Part shown: positions 55,020 through 64,000 of the stretch, piece after piece
How positions within the stretch are numbered: the first letter of the stretch is position 1
Layout of the letters: each line of letters starts with the position of its first letter
NCBI GenBank assembly: GCA_036381275.1
Contig: DASVDC010000008.1
Location: forward strand, 5,613-69,612
DNA length: 64,000 nt
Direction: 5' to 3'
Origin: UBA7803 sp036381275
GTDB taxonomy: Bacteria; Pseudomonadota; Gammaproteobacteria; Pseudomonadales; Azotimanducaceae
Made by a program: the position numbers and the translations under genes
Notes under the pieces: model-generated
Database searches by the model: none
Seen by the model: the letters and a program-made list of their open reading frames with translations, nothing else
What the model was told of the DNA's origin: nothing

Positions 55020-55301
55020 CTACTCGACGACCCGGGGCACCAGGTACAGACCGTCCTGCACCGCCGGCGCGAGCGCCTGAAAATGCTCCCGGTCCACCCG
55101 CTCGGTCACCTCGTCCGGCCGCAGCCGAGCGACCGCGTCGAGCGGATGCGCGAGCGGTTCCACGCCCTCGGTGTCCACCGCCTGCATCTGATCCACCATC
55201 GCGATGATCCGCTCGAGGTCGCCGCGCACGGCCCGTTCTTCGTCGTCGGCGAGCGCGAGCTGGGCGAGGCGGGAAAGGTGCTGAATGTCGATGTCCGCCA
55301 T
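55020..55301 (-). CDS. gatC: Aspartyl/glutamyl-tRNA amidotransferase subunit C
   Basis: 93 residues, the normal length. Opens with IQHLSRLAQLALADDE, contains VDQMQAVDTEGVEPLAHP and DEVTE, and ends DGLYLVPRVVE, all family features. It wraps GatA to GatB. First gene of gatCAB, divergent from mreB, an order also seen in Pseudomonas. Confidence 0.96.
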   Translation of the reverse strand: MADIDIQHLSRLAQLALADDEERAVRGDLERIIAMVDQMQAVDTEGVEPLAHPLDAVARLRPDEVTERVDREHFQALAPAVQDGLYLVPRVVE

Positions 55302-55495
55302 AGGCGGCGAAGCCTAGCCTGCCTGCGTGGCCCGCTCAACTTCGGCGGTCGCCCGGTGCGCGTCGGCGACGCCGGCCGATTCGGGAACCGGAGAATGGCA
55401 GCCAGCGAGGCCGCTGCAGTTGCCGAAGTTCGTGGTAGAGTAGCGCCCCGCCGCGCCCGTCTATACTCACTTTTAAAGGCTGAGCTCCTCGATAA

Positions 55496-56536
55496 ATGTT
55501 CAAGAATATTCGTGGGTTGTTCTCGCGGGATCTGTCCATCGACCTCGGAACAGCCAACACCCTCATCTACGTGCGCAATCAGGGCATCGTGCTGAACGAG
55601 CCGTCGGTCGTCGCGATCCGCGTTCAGGGCAACCAGAAGAGCGTCGCGGCGGTGGGGCTCGACGCGAAGCGCATGCTCGGCCGTACGCCCGGGAACATCA
55701 CCGCGATCCGGCCGCTGAAGGACGGCGTGATCGCCGACTTCCTGGTCACCGAGAAGATGCTCAAGCACTTCATCGCGAAGGTGCACGAGAACAGTTTCAT
55801 CCGGCCGAGCCCGCGGGTGCTGGTGTGCGTGCCGTGCAAGTCCACGGAGGTGGAGCGGCGGGCGATCCGTGAGAGCGCGCTGTCCGCGGGCGCGCGCGAC
55901 GTGCGGCTGATCGAGGAGCCGATGGCCGCCGCGATCGGCGCCGGGCTGCCGGTGCAGGAGGCGGTCGGCACGATGGTGGTCGACATCGGCGGCGGCACCA
56001 CCGAGATCGCGATCATCTCGCTGAACGGCGTCGTGTACTCCGACACGGTGCGGGTCGGCGGCGACCGGTTCGACGAGTCCATCGTCGCGTACGTGCGGCG
56101 TACCCAGGGCAGCCTGATCGGCGAGGCCACCGCCGAGCGGATCAAGCAGGAGATCGGTGCCGCGTATCCGCAGAAGGAGATCCGCGAGATCGACGTACGC
56201 GGCCGCAACCTCGCCGAGGGCGTGCCGCGCAGCTTTACGCTGAACAGCAACGAGATCCTCGAGGCGCTGCAGGAGCCGCTGTCGATGATCGTGCAGGCGG
56301 TCAAGATGGCGCTCGAGCAGTGTCCGCCGGAGCTCGCCTCCGACATCGCCGAGACCGGCATGGTGCTGACCGGCGGCGGCGCGCTGCTGCGCGACCTCGA
56401 CGTGCTGCTGCAGGAAGAGACCGGACTGCCGGTGATCGTTGCCGAGGATCCGCTCACCTGCGTCGCGCGCGGCGGCGGCAAGGCGCTCGAGATGATGGAT
56501 GCAGCGGGGAATGCCGACCTGTTGTCGACCGAGTAA
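55496..56536 (+). CDS. mreB: Rod-shape-determining actin-like protein MreB
   Basis: 346 residues. Actin-fold ATP sites: SIDLGTANTLIYVR (phosphate 1), VVDIGGGTTEIAI (phosphate 2), GGGALLRDLD (adenosine). Forms filaments below the inner membrane that direct lateral wall synthesis. The ATG follows a weak ribosome site; the N-terminus MFKNIRGLFSRDLSIDLG is as in other Gammaproteobacteria, including the amphipathic membrane anchor. Confidence 0.98.
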   Translation: MFKNIRGLFSRDLSIDLGTANTLIYVRNQGIVLNEPSVVAIRVQGNQKSVAAVGLDAKRMLGRTPGNITAIRPLKDGVIADFLVTEKMLKHFIAKVHENSFIRPSPRVLVCVPCKSTEVERRAIRESALSAGARDVRLIEEPMAAAIGAGLPVQEAVGTMVVDIGGGTTEIAIISLNGVVYSDTVRVGGDRFDESIVAYVRRTQGSLIGEATAERIKQEIGAAYPQKEIREIDVRGRNLAEGVPRSFTLNSNEILEALQEPLSMIVQAVKMALEQCPPELASDIAETGMVLTGGGALLRDLDVLLQEETGLPVIVAEDPLTCVARGGGKALEMMDAAGNADLLSTE

Positions 56537-56553
56537 GGTAGACAGCACAGGCT

Positions 56554-56570
56554 GAGGGAGCGCGCCGATT
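56554..56570 (+). promoter_or_regulatory. Ribosome site and apparent ATT start of mreC
   Basis: gagggag (56554-56560), seven bases, then ATT. No ATG, GTG or TTG is in frame between the upstream stop (56553) and a GTG at 56628, which would delete half of the membrane anchor. Confidence 0.55.
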
Positions 56571-57512
56571 AAGGCACTGTTCGTTCGAGAATCGGGCGCT
56601 GGATATCTGCTGGCGGCGCTGGCGCTGGTGTCCACGGTGCTGATCGCGCTGGAATCCACCACCCGGCTGCTCGAGCCGGCCCGCGCGGTGCTGCTCAGCG
56701 TGGTCGCTCCGCTGCAGGTGATCGCCGAGCTGCCGTACCTGCTCTCCGACGAGGTCGGCAGTGTGGTCGCGACCCGCGAAGGTCTGCGCGAGCGCAATGC
56801 CGAGCTCGAGCGCCGCGTGCTCGAGCTTTCGCAGGTGTCCCAGCAGTACATGGCGCTGAAGGCCGAGAACGAACGGCTGCGCGCGCTGCTCGGCAGCCGC
56901 GCCCGACTGCCGGCGGAAGTGCTGATCGCCGAGATCATCAGCGTGCTGCCGGCCCCCGCCACGCATCAGGTGGTTCTCGACAAGGGCACGAACGACGACG
57001 TGCAGCTCGGCGACGCGGTCATCGACGCGCACGGGCTGTTCGGCCAGGTCGTCGAAGTCGGCCGCTACACCAGCCGGGTGCTGCTGATCACCGATCCGAA
57101 TCACGCGGTGCCGGTGCAGGTGAACCGCAACGGCGTGCGCAGCATCGCCGGCGGCACCGGCGCGCTCGACGCACTGCAGCTCGAGAACGTGTCCGTCACC
57201 GCCGACATCCGCCAGGGCGACCTGATCGAAACCTCCGGCCTCGGCGGACGCTTTCCGCCGGGGTATCCGGTCGGCTACGTCGACGCCGTGGTGATCGAGC
57301 CGACCGCGGCGTTCGCGACGGTCACGGTGCGGCCGCTGGCGCAGCTCGACCGGTCCCGCCACGTGCTGGTGGTGCTGGCGTCCGAGAGTCTGGATCTGCG
57401 CGGCCGCGACATGGATCTGTTCGGTGAGGAAGCGGACGCCGTCGACGACTGGGAGGGCGGCGAGCCGGCCGGCGCGCCCGGCGATGACGAGCCGCTGGAG
57501 CCGGAACCGTGA
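56568..57512 (+). CDS. mreC: Rod-shape-determining protein MreC
   Basis: 314 residues if begun at ATT. Expected N-terminus KALFVRESGAGYLLAALAL with the membrane helix LLAALALVSTVLIAL, then a coiled coil (LRERNAELERRVLELSQV; LKAENERLRALLG) and the MreC beta barrels (VVLDKGTNDDVQLGDAVI, NRNGVRSIAGGTG, DLIETSGLGGRFPPGYPVG). An acidic tail of about 35 residues follows. Starting at GTG 56628 would leave 294 residues with a broken anchor. Couples MreB to periplasmic PBP2. Its stop overlaps mreD (GTGA). Confidence 0.93.
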   Translation: MKALFVRESGAGYLLAALALVSTVLIALESTTRLLEPARAVLLSVVAPLQVIAELPYLLSDEVGSVVATREGLRERNAELERRVLELSQVSQQYMALKAENERLRALLGSRARLPAEVLIAEIISVLPAPATHQVVLDKGTNDDVQLGDAVIDAHGLFGQVVEVGRYTSRVLLITDPNHAVPVQVNRNGVRSIAGGTGALDALQLENVSVTADIRQGDLIETSGLGGRFPPGYPVGYVDAVVIEPTAAFATVTVRPLAQLDRSRHVLVVLASESLDLRGRDMDLFGEEADAVDDWEGGEPAGAPGDDEPLEPEP

Positions 57513-58003
57513 ACCCGACGCGCGGCGGCTGGCTGATCCTGCTCACCGTGGCCGCGGCGATGGTTCTCGCCGTGGTGCACCTGCCGGAGACCTGGCCGCA
57601 GTGGCTCGGGTGGCTCCGGCCGGCGTGGGTCGCGATGGTGCTGTTCTACTGGGTGATGGAGCTGCCGCACCGGATCGGCCTGATCGCGGCCTGGCTGCTC
57701 GGCGCGCTGGTCGACGTGCTGCAGGCCGACCCGCTCGGTCTGAACGGCGTGATCCTCGCCGCGATCACCTACGTGGCCTGGCGCTTCTACGAGCGGCTGC
57801 GGATGTACTCGATCGTGCAGCAGTGCGGCGTCGTGTTCGTGCTGGTGCTCGGCGCCGAGCTGACCCGGTCAGTGGTGCTCGGCCTCACCGACGACCGGGG
57901 GCTCTCCTGGGGCGTGTTCGGACCGCCGGCGGTGAGCCTGCTGCTGTGGCCGTTCGTCGCGCTGACCCTCGGACGGCTGCGCCTGCAGTTCCGGGTGGTC
58001 TAG
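57509..58003 (+). CDS. mreD: Rod-shape-determining membrane protein MreD
   Basis: 164 residues with five or six membrane helices (WLILLTVAAAMVLAVVHL, WVAMVLFYWVMELPHRIG, AAWLLGALVDVLQADPLGL, CGVVFVLVLGAELTRSVVL, FGPPAVSLLLWPFVALTL). PLGLNG is the most conserved family motif. GTG start overlapping the mreC stop. mrdA/mrdB, which follow mreD in many bacteria, are absent; maf comes next, as in E. coli. Confidence 0.94.
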   Translation: MNPTRGGWLILLTVAAAMVLAVVHLPETWPQWLGWLRPAWVAMVLFYWVMELPHRIGLIAAWLLGALVDVLQADPLGLNGVILAAITYVAWRFYERLRMYSIVQQCGVVFVLVLGAELTRSVVLGLTDDRGLSWGVFGPPAVSLLLWPFVALTLGRLRLQFRVV

Positions 58004-58004
58004 C

Positions 58005-58601
58005 GTGCGGCTCGTGCTGGCGTCCGCGTCGCCGCGCCGGGCCGAGCTGCTCCGCCAGATCCGCTTGTCGTTCGAGGTCCGCGCGGTCGAGTTGGACGAG
58101 TCCGTGCGCCCCGGCGAATCCGCCGCCGACTACGTGGTGCGGCTCGCGGTCGCGAAGGCCGAGGCCGCCCGAGCCGCGCTCCCGCCCGGTGACCCGGCCG
58201 TCTGCCTCGGCGCCGACACCGCCGTGGTGCTGGACGGGCGCGTGCTCGGCAAGCCGGCTGGCCGGGAGGAGGGGGTGGCGATGCTGCTCGCGCTCGGCGG
58301 CCGGACCCACGCGGTGCTGACCGGCATCGCCGCGAGCGGCCCGGCGGGCACTCTGAGCCGCTGCGTGACCACGGAGGTTCGGTTCCGCCCCATCGAGCGC
58401 TGGGAGGCCGAGGCCTACTGGGCCACCGGGGAAGGGGCCGACAAGGCAGGCGGTTACGGCATCCAGGGCATCGGGGGTATATTTGCCGACAGCATTCGCG
58501 GAAGCTACAGCGCCGTGGTCGGCCTGCCGCTGGCAGAGACGGAGCAGTTGCTGCGTGATTCCGGTCTCGACACCTGGCGCGAGCGCACCTCTGATGCCTG
58601 A
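58005..58601 (+). CDS. maf: Maf-family nucleotide pyrophosphatase
   Basis: 198 residues, GTG start. LASASPRRAELLRQI opening, the substrate loop ADTAVVLDGRVLGKP and GGYGIQGIGG are complete. Family: hydrolyses dTTP, UTP or modified pyrimidine nucleoside triphosphates (YhdE type). One base after mreD and overlapping rng by 8 bases. Confidence 0.95.
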   Translation: MRLVLASASPRRAELLRQIRLSFEVRAVELDESVRPGESAADYVVRLAVAKAEAARAALPPGDPAVCLGADTAVVLDGRVLGKPAGREEGVAMLLALGGRTHAVLTGIAASGPAGTLSRCVTTEVRFRPIERWEAEAYWATGEGADKAGGYGIQGIGGIFADSIRGSYSAVVGLPLAETEQLLRDSGLDTWRERTSDA

Positions 58602-60120
58602 AGAGCTGTTGATCAACGTCACCGACTTCGAGACGCGGGTGGCCCTTCTGGCCGGCGGAACCGTGCAGGAGCTGCATCTCGCCCGCGCCGACGGCTACAG
58701 CCTCACCGGCAACATCTACCTCGGCAAGGTCGAACGGATCGTGCCGGGGATGCAGGCGGCGTTCGTCGATCTCGGGCTCGAGCGGCCCGGCTTCCTGCAC
58801 CTGCGCGACATCGAGGGTCCGCGCCTGATGCTCGGCGAGGTGCCCGACCGGCCCACCGACATCCGCGACGTGCTGCACGACGGCCAGCACCTGATGGTGC
58901 AGGTGGCGAAGGATCCGATCGCCGGCAAGGGCGCGCGGCTGACGACGCAGCTCGCGATCGCGTCGCGCTACATCGTGCTGATGCCGTTCAACGACCACAT
59001 CGGAATCTCGCAGCGCATCGAGGAGGAAACCGAGCGCGAGCGCCTGCGCAGCCTGATCGAGGCGCGCCGCGCGGCGCTCGGTATCGGTATGGGCTTCATT
59101 GCCCGCACCGCCGCGGAGGGCGTGATCGAGCCGGTGGTGGACGGCGAGATCCGGCTGCTGGCCCGCATCTGGGAGCGGCTGCTCGAGAAGAAAAGACAGG
59201 TAACCTGTCCGGCGGCGCTGTATCAGGAGATTCCGCTGCACATCCGCGTGGTGCGCGACCTGGCCGGGCCGTCGCTGACCCGGATCCTGATCGACCACGA
59301 GCAGACCTTCCGCCGGGTGCGCGACTTCGTCGACGAGTTCCTGCCCGAGTTCGCGGACCGGGTGCAGCTCTACCAGGAGCCGCGGCCGCTGTTCGAGCGC
59401 TACGGCATCGAGGAGGAGCTCTCGCGGGCGCTGTCGAAGCGCGTGCCGCTGAAGTCCGGCGGCTATCTGGTGATCGAGCAGACCGAAGCGATGATCACCA
59501 TCGACGTGAACACCGGCGGGTTCCTCGGCGCGAGCAACCTCGAGGACACGGTGTTCCGCACCAACCTGGAAGCGGCGCAGGCGATCCCGCGCCAGCTCCG
59601 GCTGCGCAATCTCGGCGGCATCATCGTGATCGACTTCATCGACATGGAAGACGAGGAGCACCGCCGCCAGGTGCTGCGCGCGCTGGAGAAAGCGTGCGAG
59701 GCGGACCCCGCGCGCATCCGGCTCGACGGCTTCTCGTCCCTCGGCCTGGTGCAGATGAGCCGCAAGCGCACGCGCGAGTCGCTGGCTCAGCAGGTCTGCG
59801 AGCCGTGCTCCGAATGCGACGGCCTCGGGCTGGTGAAGACGCCCCAGACGACCTGCATCGAGGTGTTCCGGGCGATCCTGCAGGACGCGCGGGCACGGTG
59901 CCGGACGGTCCGGCTCGGCACCGACGAGGACCGCGGGGAGTATCTGATCCGCGCGTCGGAAGCGGTGGTCGACCGCCTGCTCGACGAGGACGCCGCGCAG
60001 CTCGCCGCGCTGTCCCGGGAGGTCGGCCGCAACGTCCGCATCCAGGTCGAACCCAGCTACGGGCCGGGCCAGTTCGATCTGGTGCTGGTGCAGGGGATTC
60101 AGCGCCCGGCGCCGCTCTGA
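58594..60120 (+). CDS. rng: Ribonuclease G
   Basis: 508 residues. Processes the 5' end of 16S rRNA and decays mRNA. S1 domain at about 35-100 (GNIYLGKVERIVPGMQAAFVD), 5'-sensor, DNase-I-like core with the Mg ligands in ITIDVNTG and IVIDFIDM, and the Zn-link CEPCSECDGLG. No long C-terminal scaffold, so it is RNase G rather than E. The ATG overlaps the maf end. Synteny (mre-maf-rng-yhdP) agrees. Confidence 0.97.
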   Translation: MPEELLINVTDFETRVALLAGGTVQELHLARADGYSLTGNIYLGKVERIVPGMQAAFVDLGLERPGFLHLRDIEGPRLMLGEVPDRPTDIRDVLHDGQHLMVQVAKDPIAGKGARLTTQLAIASRYIVLMPFNDHIGISQRIEEETERERLRSLIEARRAALGIGMGFIARTAAEGVIEPVVDGEIRLLARIWERLLEKKRQVTCPAALYQEIPLHIRVVRDLAGPSLTRILIDHEQTFRRVRDFVDEFLPEFADRVQLYQEPRPLFERYGIEEELSRALSKRVPLKSGGYLVIEQTEAMITIDVNTGGFLGASNLEDTVFRTNLEAAQAIPRQLRLRNLGGIIVIDFIDMEDEEHRRQVLRALEKACEADPARIRLDGFSSLGLVQMSRKRTRESLAQQVCEPCSECDGLGLVKTPQTTCIEVFRAILQDARARCRTVRLGTDEDRGEYLIRASEAVVDRLLDEDAAQLAALSREVGRNVRIQVEPSYGPGQFDLVLVQGIQRPAPL

Positions 60121-60136
60121 CGCGAAATTGAAATAA

Positions 60137-60200
60137 CTGTGGGAGCGGCCTCCGGCCGCGAACCGCTGGGTCAGTTCGCGGCCCGAGGCCGCTCCCACAG
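60137..60200. repeat. REP palindrome between rng and yhdP
   Basis: ctgtgggagcggcctccgg facing its reverse complement (one mismatch, cggcccgagg) across about 12 bases; a strong hairpin within an otherwise continuous operon. Confidence 0.85.
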
Positions 60201-60275
60201 CTCCCGCTGGCGGAATTTACCCTCCGCCGACGGGGTCATATATCCTGCCCGCTCGATTCCCGACGGTACCGGCTG

Positions 60276-63200
60276 TTGCTACGTCTGGTCCTCAGACCGC
60301 TCCTCGTGATCCTGACGCTCGGCGCGCTGCTGGTGGCGTTCCTGCAGGTGGCCGGGCGCATCACGGCAGGCTTCCTGGACGAGATGGAGCCGGCGCTGAA
60401 CCGCGTGCTCGCGGGGCGCGGCATCGCGCTGCACGGCCTGAGCGGCGACTGGCGGATGTTGAATCCGATCGTACGCATCGAGCGGGTCGACCTGCCGGCG
60501 GGCTATCTGAAGGGCGTCGAGGTCGAGGTCGACGCGGTCGAGACCGCGCTGCGCGGCCGGCCGCTCGCGCGGCGGCTCCGCGTGACGGACGCATCGATCG
60601 TGCTCGAGAAGCCGCCGGGCCGGCCCTGGCGGCTGCGCGGCAGCGGAGAAGGCGAGGCGTTCGATGTCGAGCCGCTGCTGCGCAACAGCGATCAGCTCGA
60701 GCTCGCCGGTACCGTCGTCCTCGACCGGCACGGGCACGAGCCTGCCGAGGTGCGCTTCGACTACCTCGGGCTCAACCGGGGCGGCGTGCATCGCCACAGC
60801 CTCGCGCTTCATAACCGCGCGGCGCAGTGCAGCGGCGGTTGTCGACTGGCCGTGGACTACCACGAGGTGGAGCCGCTCTGGCCGGTGCGGCGGCCGCAGA
60901 CGCGGTTGACCGCGCACAGCGACGGGTTCCTGGTGCCGCGTGCGGTGCTCGGGTTGTCGCCGCTGACGCTCGCCCGCCTCGAGCTCGGCTGGCAGCAGCG
61001 CGGCGACGAGTCGGGCGGAACCCTCGAGCTGCGTACCGAGCAGTTCGACCTGCCGGGCGACGTCACGGTGGCGATGCAGCTCGACGGCGCGGTGCGCGGC
61101 GCGGACGGCCGTCACAGCGGCTCGGTGACGCACTGGCGGGTCGAGCAGGGCGACGCGGTCTGGGAGCTGCCGGCCATGGCGGTGAACGCCGACGACGAGC
61201 GGATCAGGCTGTGGCTGCCGCACCTCGACCTCGGGCGCGCCGCGCGCTTCCTGCGCCTCGCGTTCGCCGGGCTCGCGCCGGCCGAGCGTTGGCTCGAGGG
61301 TCTGAGCCCCGAAGGCATCGCACGCAACATACGGATCGACTTCGGTCTCGGCGGCACCGGGCTCAGCTACGCGATGACGCTGGACGACCTCAGCCTCGAC
61401 GGGTTCAAGGGCGTGCCGATGGTGCGCCACGCCGCCGGCGAGTTGCTCGGCTACGAGCGCGGCTTGCAGCTCGATCTGAACGCGCAGGAGATGACCATCG
61501 GGTTTCCGGACGTGTTCACCGACCGCTGGCAGCTCCCGTATGCCCAGGGGGTGGTGCAGGCCTGGTTCAGCCGGGACTATTTCGGCGTGCGGGGGTTGAA
61601 CCTCCGCGCCGAGGTCGGAGGAACGCGGGCGGGCGGCGGGTTCGCGATGAGCCGCCCGCCGGACCGGGAAGGCCAGCGGCTGTTGCTGCTGATCCGCGCC
61701 GACAGCGTGGCGGTCGCCGAGGCGCAGCGCTTCGTGCCGTACCGGTTGCCGAAGGCGCTGAAGGATTGGCTGCTGACGGCGCCGCTCGGCGGCGTGCTGA
61801 CGGATGCGCGGCTCGCGTATCAGGGGCAGTTTCTCGAGGAGCCGGGAGAGCTCGCGCGGCGTCTCGCGCTGGCCGCGACGATGAGCGACGGCCGGCTGCG
61901 CTATCACCCCGACTGGCCCGAGGTGCGCGCGCTGGACGGCGCGCTGAACGTCAGCGGCTCACTGGTCGAGATGGACGTGGCCGACGGCGAGAGCGCCGGC
62001 GCGAGCCTCGCCGGTTCGCGGGTGCGGGTGGTGGACAACGCCGCGGCGGTGGATCTCTCGCTCGATGCGGAGGCCGATGCCGGCGCGCTGCTCGAGTTCG
62101 TGCGCGGCACGCCGCTCGCCGACTGGGCTACGTTCGTCGAGCCCGATTGGGCGGCCACTGGACCAAGCCGCGTCTCCGGCGAGGTCCACGTGCCGCTGAA
62201 CCGCCGCACGGACCCGGATCAGCTCGCCGTGCGCCTGCGCGTCGACCTCGGCGGAGTCGACCTCGAGCTGCCCGGGTATCGGCTCGCGCTCGACGATCTG
62301 GCCGGCAGCGTCCGCTACCGTTATCCCCGGGTCGTCGACGCGAGCGGGGTCCGCGGCCGGCTGTTCGGCGAGCCCGTGACGCTCGCGGCGCAGACCCGGG
62401 GCGAACGGCTGCACCTCGCGATCGACGGCCGCGCGCGGACGGACGACGTCTGGCGGCTCGCCGACATCGCCGATCCGGGGCTGGCCTCGGGCGCGTTCGA
62501 CTATCAGGCCGACCTCGGCATCGCGATGGTGCCGGAGCTCGCCACGGAGCTCGCGGTGAGCACGACCCTCGAGGACACCGAGATCCGCCTGCCAGGCGGC
62601 TACGGCAAGCCGACCGGACGCGGCGAGCCGACGCAGGTGCAGGTCAGCTTCCGGCCCGATCACCGCGCGCTGCGCTTCGCGTATCGGGACGCGGTCGGCT
62701 GGCTGCACTTCGCCGATGCGCCGCTGCGCGGCGCGATCCGGTTCGGCGCCGACGGCGCGGCCGGGGGCGAGGGTTTCGCGAGCCTCGAAGCGGTGGAACC
62801 GGCCGATGCGCGGACCCGGGATCCGGTGCTGGTCCTCGGCGGCCGGGTGGCGGGCTTCGCGCTCGAGGAGGTGATCCCGGACCAGGGGGATGGCGAAGGA
62901 GCGGGCGACGGCGGCCCCGACTGGCTGGCGTTGCCGATCCGGCTCGAGAGCCTCGCGGCGGGCACCATCGCGATCGGCGATTTCGATCTCACCGGTGCGA
63001 TGCTCGACGGTCGCATCGCGCGCGACGGGCTGTTCGTCCGCGTCGACAGCACCGAGGCGACCGGCACCGTGGAGCAGCGCGGCGAAGCGCCGCTCGCGGT
63101 GCGCCTGTCGCGGGTGCGGATTCCGGTGGACGAGCCGGCCGGCGGCGCCGAGCCGTCCGACCCGCTCGAGCCCGCCATGATCGCCGATCTGCCGGCCGCC

Positions 63201-64000
63201 GACGTCGCGATCGACGCGCTCGCGATCGGCAGCGACGACTACGGCCGCTGGCGCTTCTTCGTGCAGCCGGAGGGTGAGGATCTGCGGATCCGGAACCTGG
63301 ACGCGGAGGTACGGGGCCTCAGGATTCAGGCGCCGGACGGGCTGATCTGGCGCGGCGGGGCCGACGAGACCGAGTTCACCGGCACGCTCACCGCGGACAA
63401 CCTCGCCCAGGTGCTGCCGCAATGGGATTACGCGCCGAGCGTCGAGACCGCCTCCGCACGGCTCGCCGGCACGTTCCGCTGGCGGGGGTCGCCGCTCGCG
63501 TTCGATCTGCTGGCGCTGCGGGGCGAGGGCGAGGCACGGGCGGAGCAGGGGCGCTTTCTGGACGTCGAATCCGGCGCCGGCGCGCAGAAGATCTTCAGCC
63601 TGATGAATTTCACCGCGATCGCGAAGCGGATCTCGCTGAACTTCTCGGACGTGTTCGGCCGCGGGGTCAGCTTCGACGAACTGACGGCGCGCTTCGCGCT
63701 GGACGAAGGCATGCTCACGTTCCTCGAGCCGATGCGGGTGGACGGCACCGGCAGCAGCTTCCGCGTCGGCGGTCGGGTGGACCTGGAGGACGGGCGCCTC
63801 GACAACGACATGATCGTGACGCTGCCGGTCAGCAAGAGCCTGCCGTGGTATGCGGCGTACGTGGCACTGGCCAATCCGCTTGCCGGGCTCGGCGTGCTGG
63901 TCGGCGAGCGGGTGCTGCGCAAGCCCCTCGAGCAGTTCAGCAGCGCCCGCTACCACATCGGTGGTACCTTAGACGAGCCCGAGGTGAAGCTGGTCGGCGT
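60276..64000 (+). CDS. yhdP: YhdP-family AsmA-like protein, 3' end cut by the window edge
   Basis: At least 1241 residues visible without a stop. N-terminal membrane helix (LLVILTLGALLVAFLQVAG) after LLRLVLRP, then DUF3971: GIALHGLSGDWRMLNPIVRIERVDL, later YLPKALKDWLLTAPLGG-type PYRLPKALKDWL, and near the end the AsmA-like SLMNFTAIAKRISLNFSDVFGRG and PVSKSLPWYAAYVALANPLAG. Homologues form long beta-groove bridges that move phospholipids to the outer membrane. No ATG or GTG fits; TTG at 60276 or CTG three bases earlier is likely, with a weak ribosome site. The C-terminal end lies beyond the window. Confidence 0.92.
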   Translation, partial: MLRLVLRPLLVILTLGALLVAFLQVAGRITAGFLDEMEPALNRVLAGRGIALHGLSGDWRMLNPIVRIERVDLPAGYLKGVEVEVDAVETALRGRPLARRLRVTDASIVLEKPPGRPWRLRGSGEGEAFDVEPLLRNSDQLELAGTVVLDRHGHEPAEVRFDYLGLNRGGVHRHSLALHNRAAQCSGGCRLAVDYHEVEPLWPVRRPQTRLTAHSDGFLVPRAVLGLSPLTLARLELGWQQRGDESGGTLELRTEQFDLPGDVTVAMQLDGAVRGADGRHSGSVTHWRVEQGDAVWELPAMAVNADDERIRLWLPHLDLGRAARFLRLAFAGLAPAERWLEGLSPEGIARNIRIDFGLGGTGLSYAMTLDDLSLDGFKGVPMVRHAAGELLGYERGLQLDLNAQEMTIGFPDVFTDRWQLPYAQGVVQAWFSRDYFGVRGLNLRAEVGGTRAGGGFAMSRPPDREGQRLLLLIRADSVAVAEAQRFVPYRLPKALKDWLLTAPLGGVLTDARLAYQGQFLEEPGELARRLALAATMSDGRLRYHPDWPEVRALDGALNVSGSLVEMDVADGESAGASLAGSRVRVVDNAAAVDLSLDAEADAGALLEFVRGTPLADWATFVEPDWAATGPSRVSGEVHVPLNRRTDPDQLAVRLRVDLGGVDLELPGYRLALDDLAGSVRYRYPRVVDASGVRGRLFGEPVTLAAQTRGERLHLAIDGRARTDDVWRLADIADPGLASGAFDYQADLGIAMVPELATELAVSTTLEDTEIRLPGGYGKPTGRGEPTQVQVSFRPDHRALRFAYRDAVGWLHFADAPLRGAIRFGADGAAGGEGFASLEAVEPADARTRDPVLVLGGRVAGFALEEVIPDQGDGEGAGDGGPDWLALPIRLESLAAGTIAIGDFDLTGAMLDGRIARDGLFVRVDSTEATGTVEQRGEAPLAVRLSRVRIPVDEPAGGAEPSDPLEPAMIADLPAADVAIDALAIGSDDYGRWRFFVQPEGEDLRIRNLDAEVRGLRIQAPDGLIWRGGADETEFTGTLTADNLAQVLPQWDYAPSVETASARLAGTFRWRGSPLAFDLLALRGEGEARAEQGRFLDVESGAGAQKIFSLMNFTAIAKRISLNFSDVFGRGVSFDELTARFALDEGMLTFLEPMRVDGTGSSFRVGGRVDLEDGRLDNDMIVTLPVSKSLPWYAAYVALANPLAGLGVLVGERVLRKPLEQFSSARYHIGGTLDEPEVKLVG

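Noticed and set aside
55464..55470. tatact as a -10 box for mreB
   Set aside because: No acceptable -35 at 16-18 bases; noted as possible but not supported.
60827..63277. 816-residue plus-strand frame near the right edge
   Set aside because: Arg/Ala-rich shadow of yhdP in another frame; the true frame has a membrane helix and the YhdP motifs from 60276 to the edge.

Overview
The window is high-GC DNA from a Gammaproteobacterium that I cannot place to genus. Four conserved blocks support this: tsaD divergent from rpsU with yqeY, dnaG and rpoD; gatCAB divergent from mreBCD; maf, rng and yhdP after mreD (the E. coli mre order); and dispersed REP-type palindromes around a gtgggagcgg core at gene ends. 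A single-chain (alpha2) glycyl-tRNA synthetase is a surprise in that background.

Layout. 1-4.4 kb: copper resistance (multicopper oxidase, Cu P1B-ATPase, and a divergent CsoR with an operator-like palindrome between them). 4.5-7.5 kb: tsaD-folB-secreted amidase, read leftward with touching genes. 7.7-13.9 kb: a macromolecular-synthesis operon (rpsU, yqeY, dnaG, rpoD) carrying an inserted GDP-mannose gene (manC/algA type). 14-15.9 kb: a UspE-like protein, a methyltransferase and tRNA-Ile2(CAU).

16-40.4 kb: a surface-glycan or exopolysaccharide region with no REP elements and visibly lower GC than its surroundings (about 58 % against 75 % in two sampled 60-base lines). It encodes a glycosyltransferase-like/alginate-lyase-like fusion, several GT2 enzymes, two sulfotransferase domains, five methyltransferases, two giant modular proteins sharing a TPR-GT2 core, and a compact set of a group II PLP decarboxylase, a second PLP fold-type-I enzyme and an asparagine-synthetase-like ligase without the glutaminase cysteine. 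A six-helix membrane protein with an apparent pseudokinase tail lies at the far end. The likely product is a sulfated, methylated glycan, perhaps carrying amide-linked amines. The decarboxylase/PLP/ligase set is the best candidate here for an undescribed system.

40.5-52 kb: an OmpA-like lipoprotein, a GcvR-like protein and glycyl-tRNA synthetase, followed by acyl-CoA or steroid-type lipid genes (DUF7064-like, acyl-CoA synthetase, SDR, thiolase plus DUF35 partner), small membrane proteins, a phosphodiesterase and a Cu/Zn superoxide dismutase lipoprotein. 52-64 kb: gatCAB, then mreB, mreC (apparently an ATT start), mreD, maf, rng and yhdP, which runs off the right edge. The multicopper oxidase runs off the left edge.
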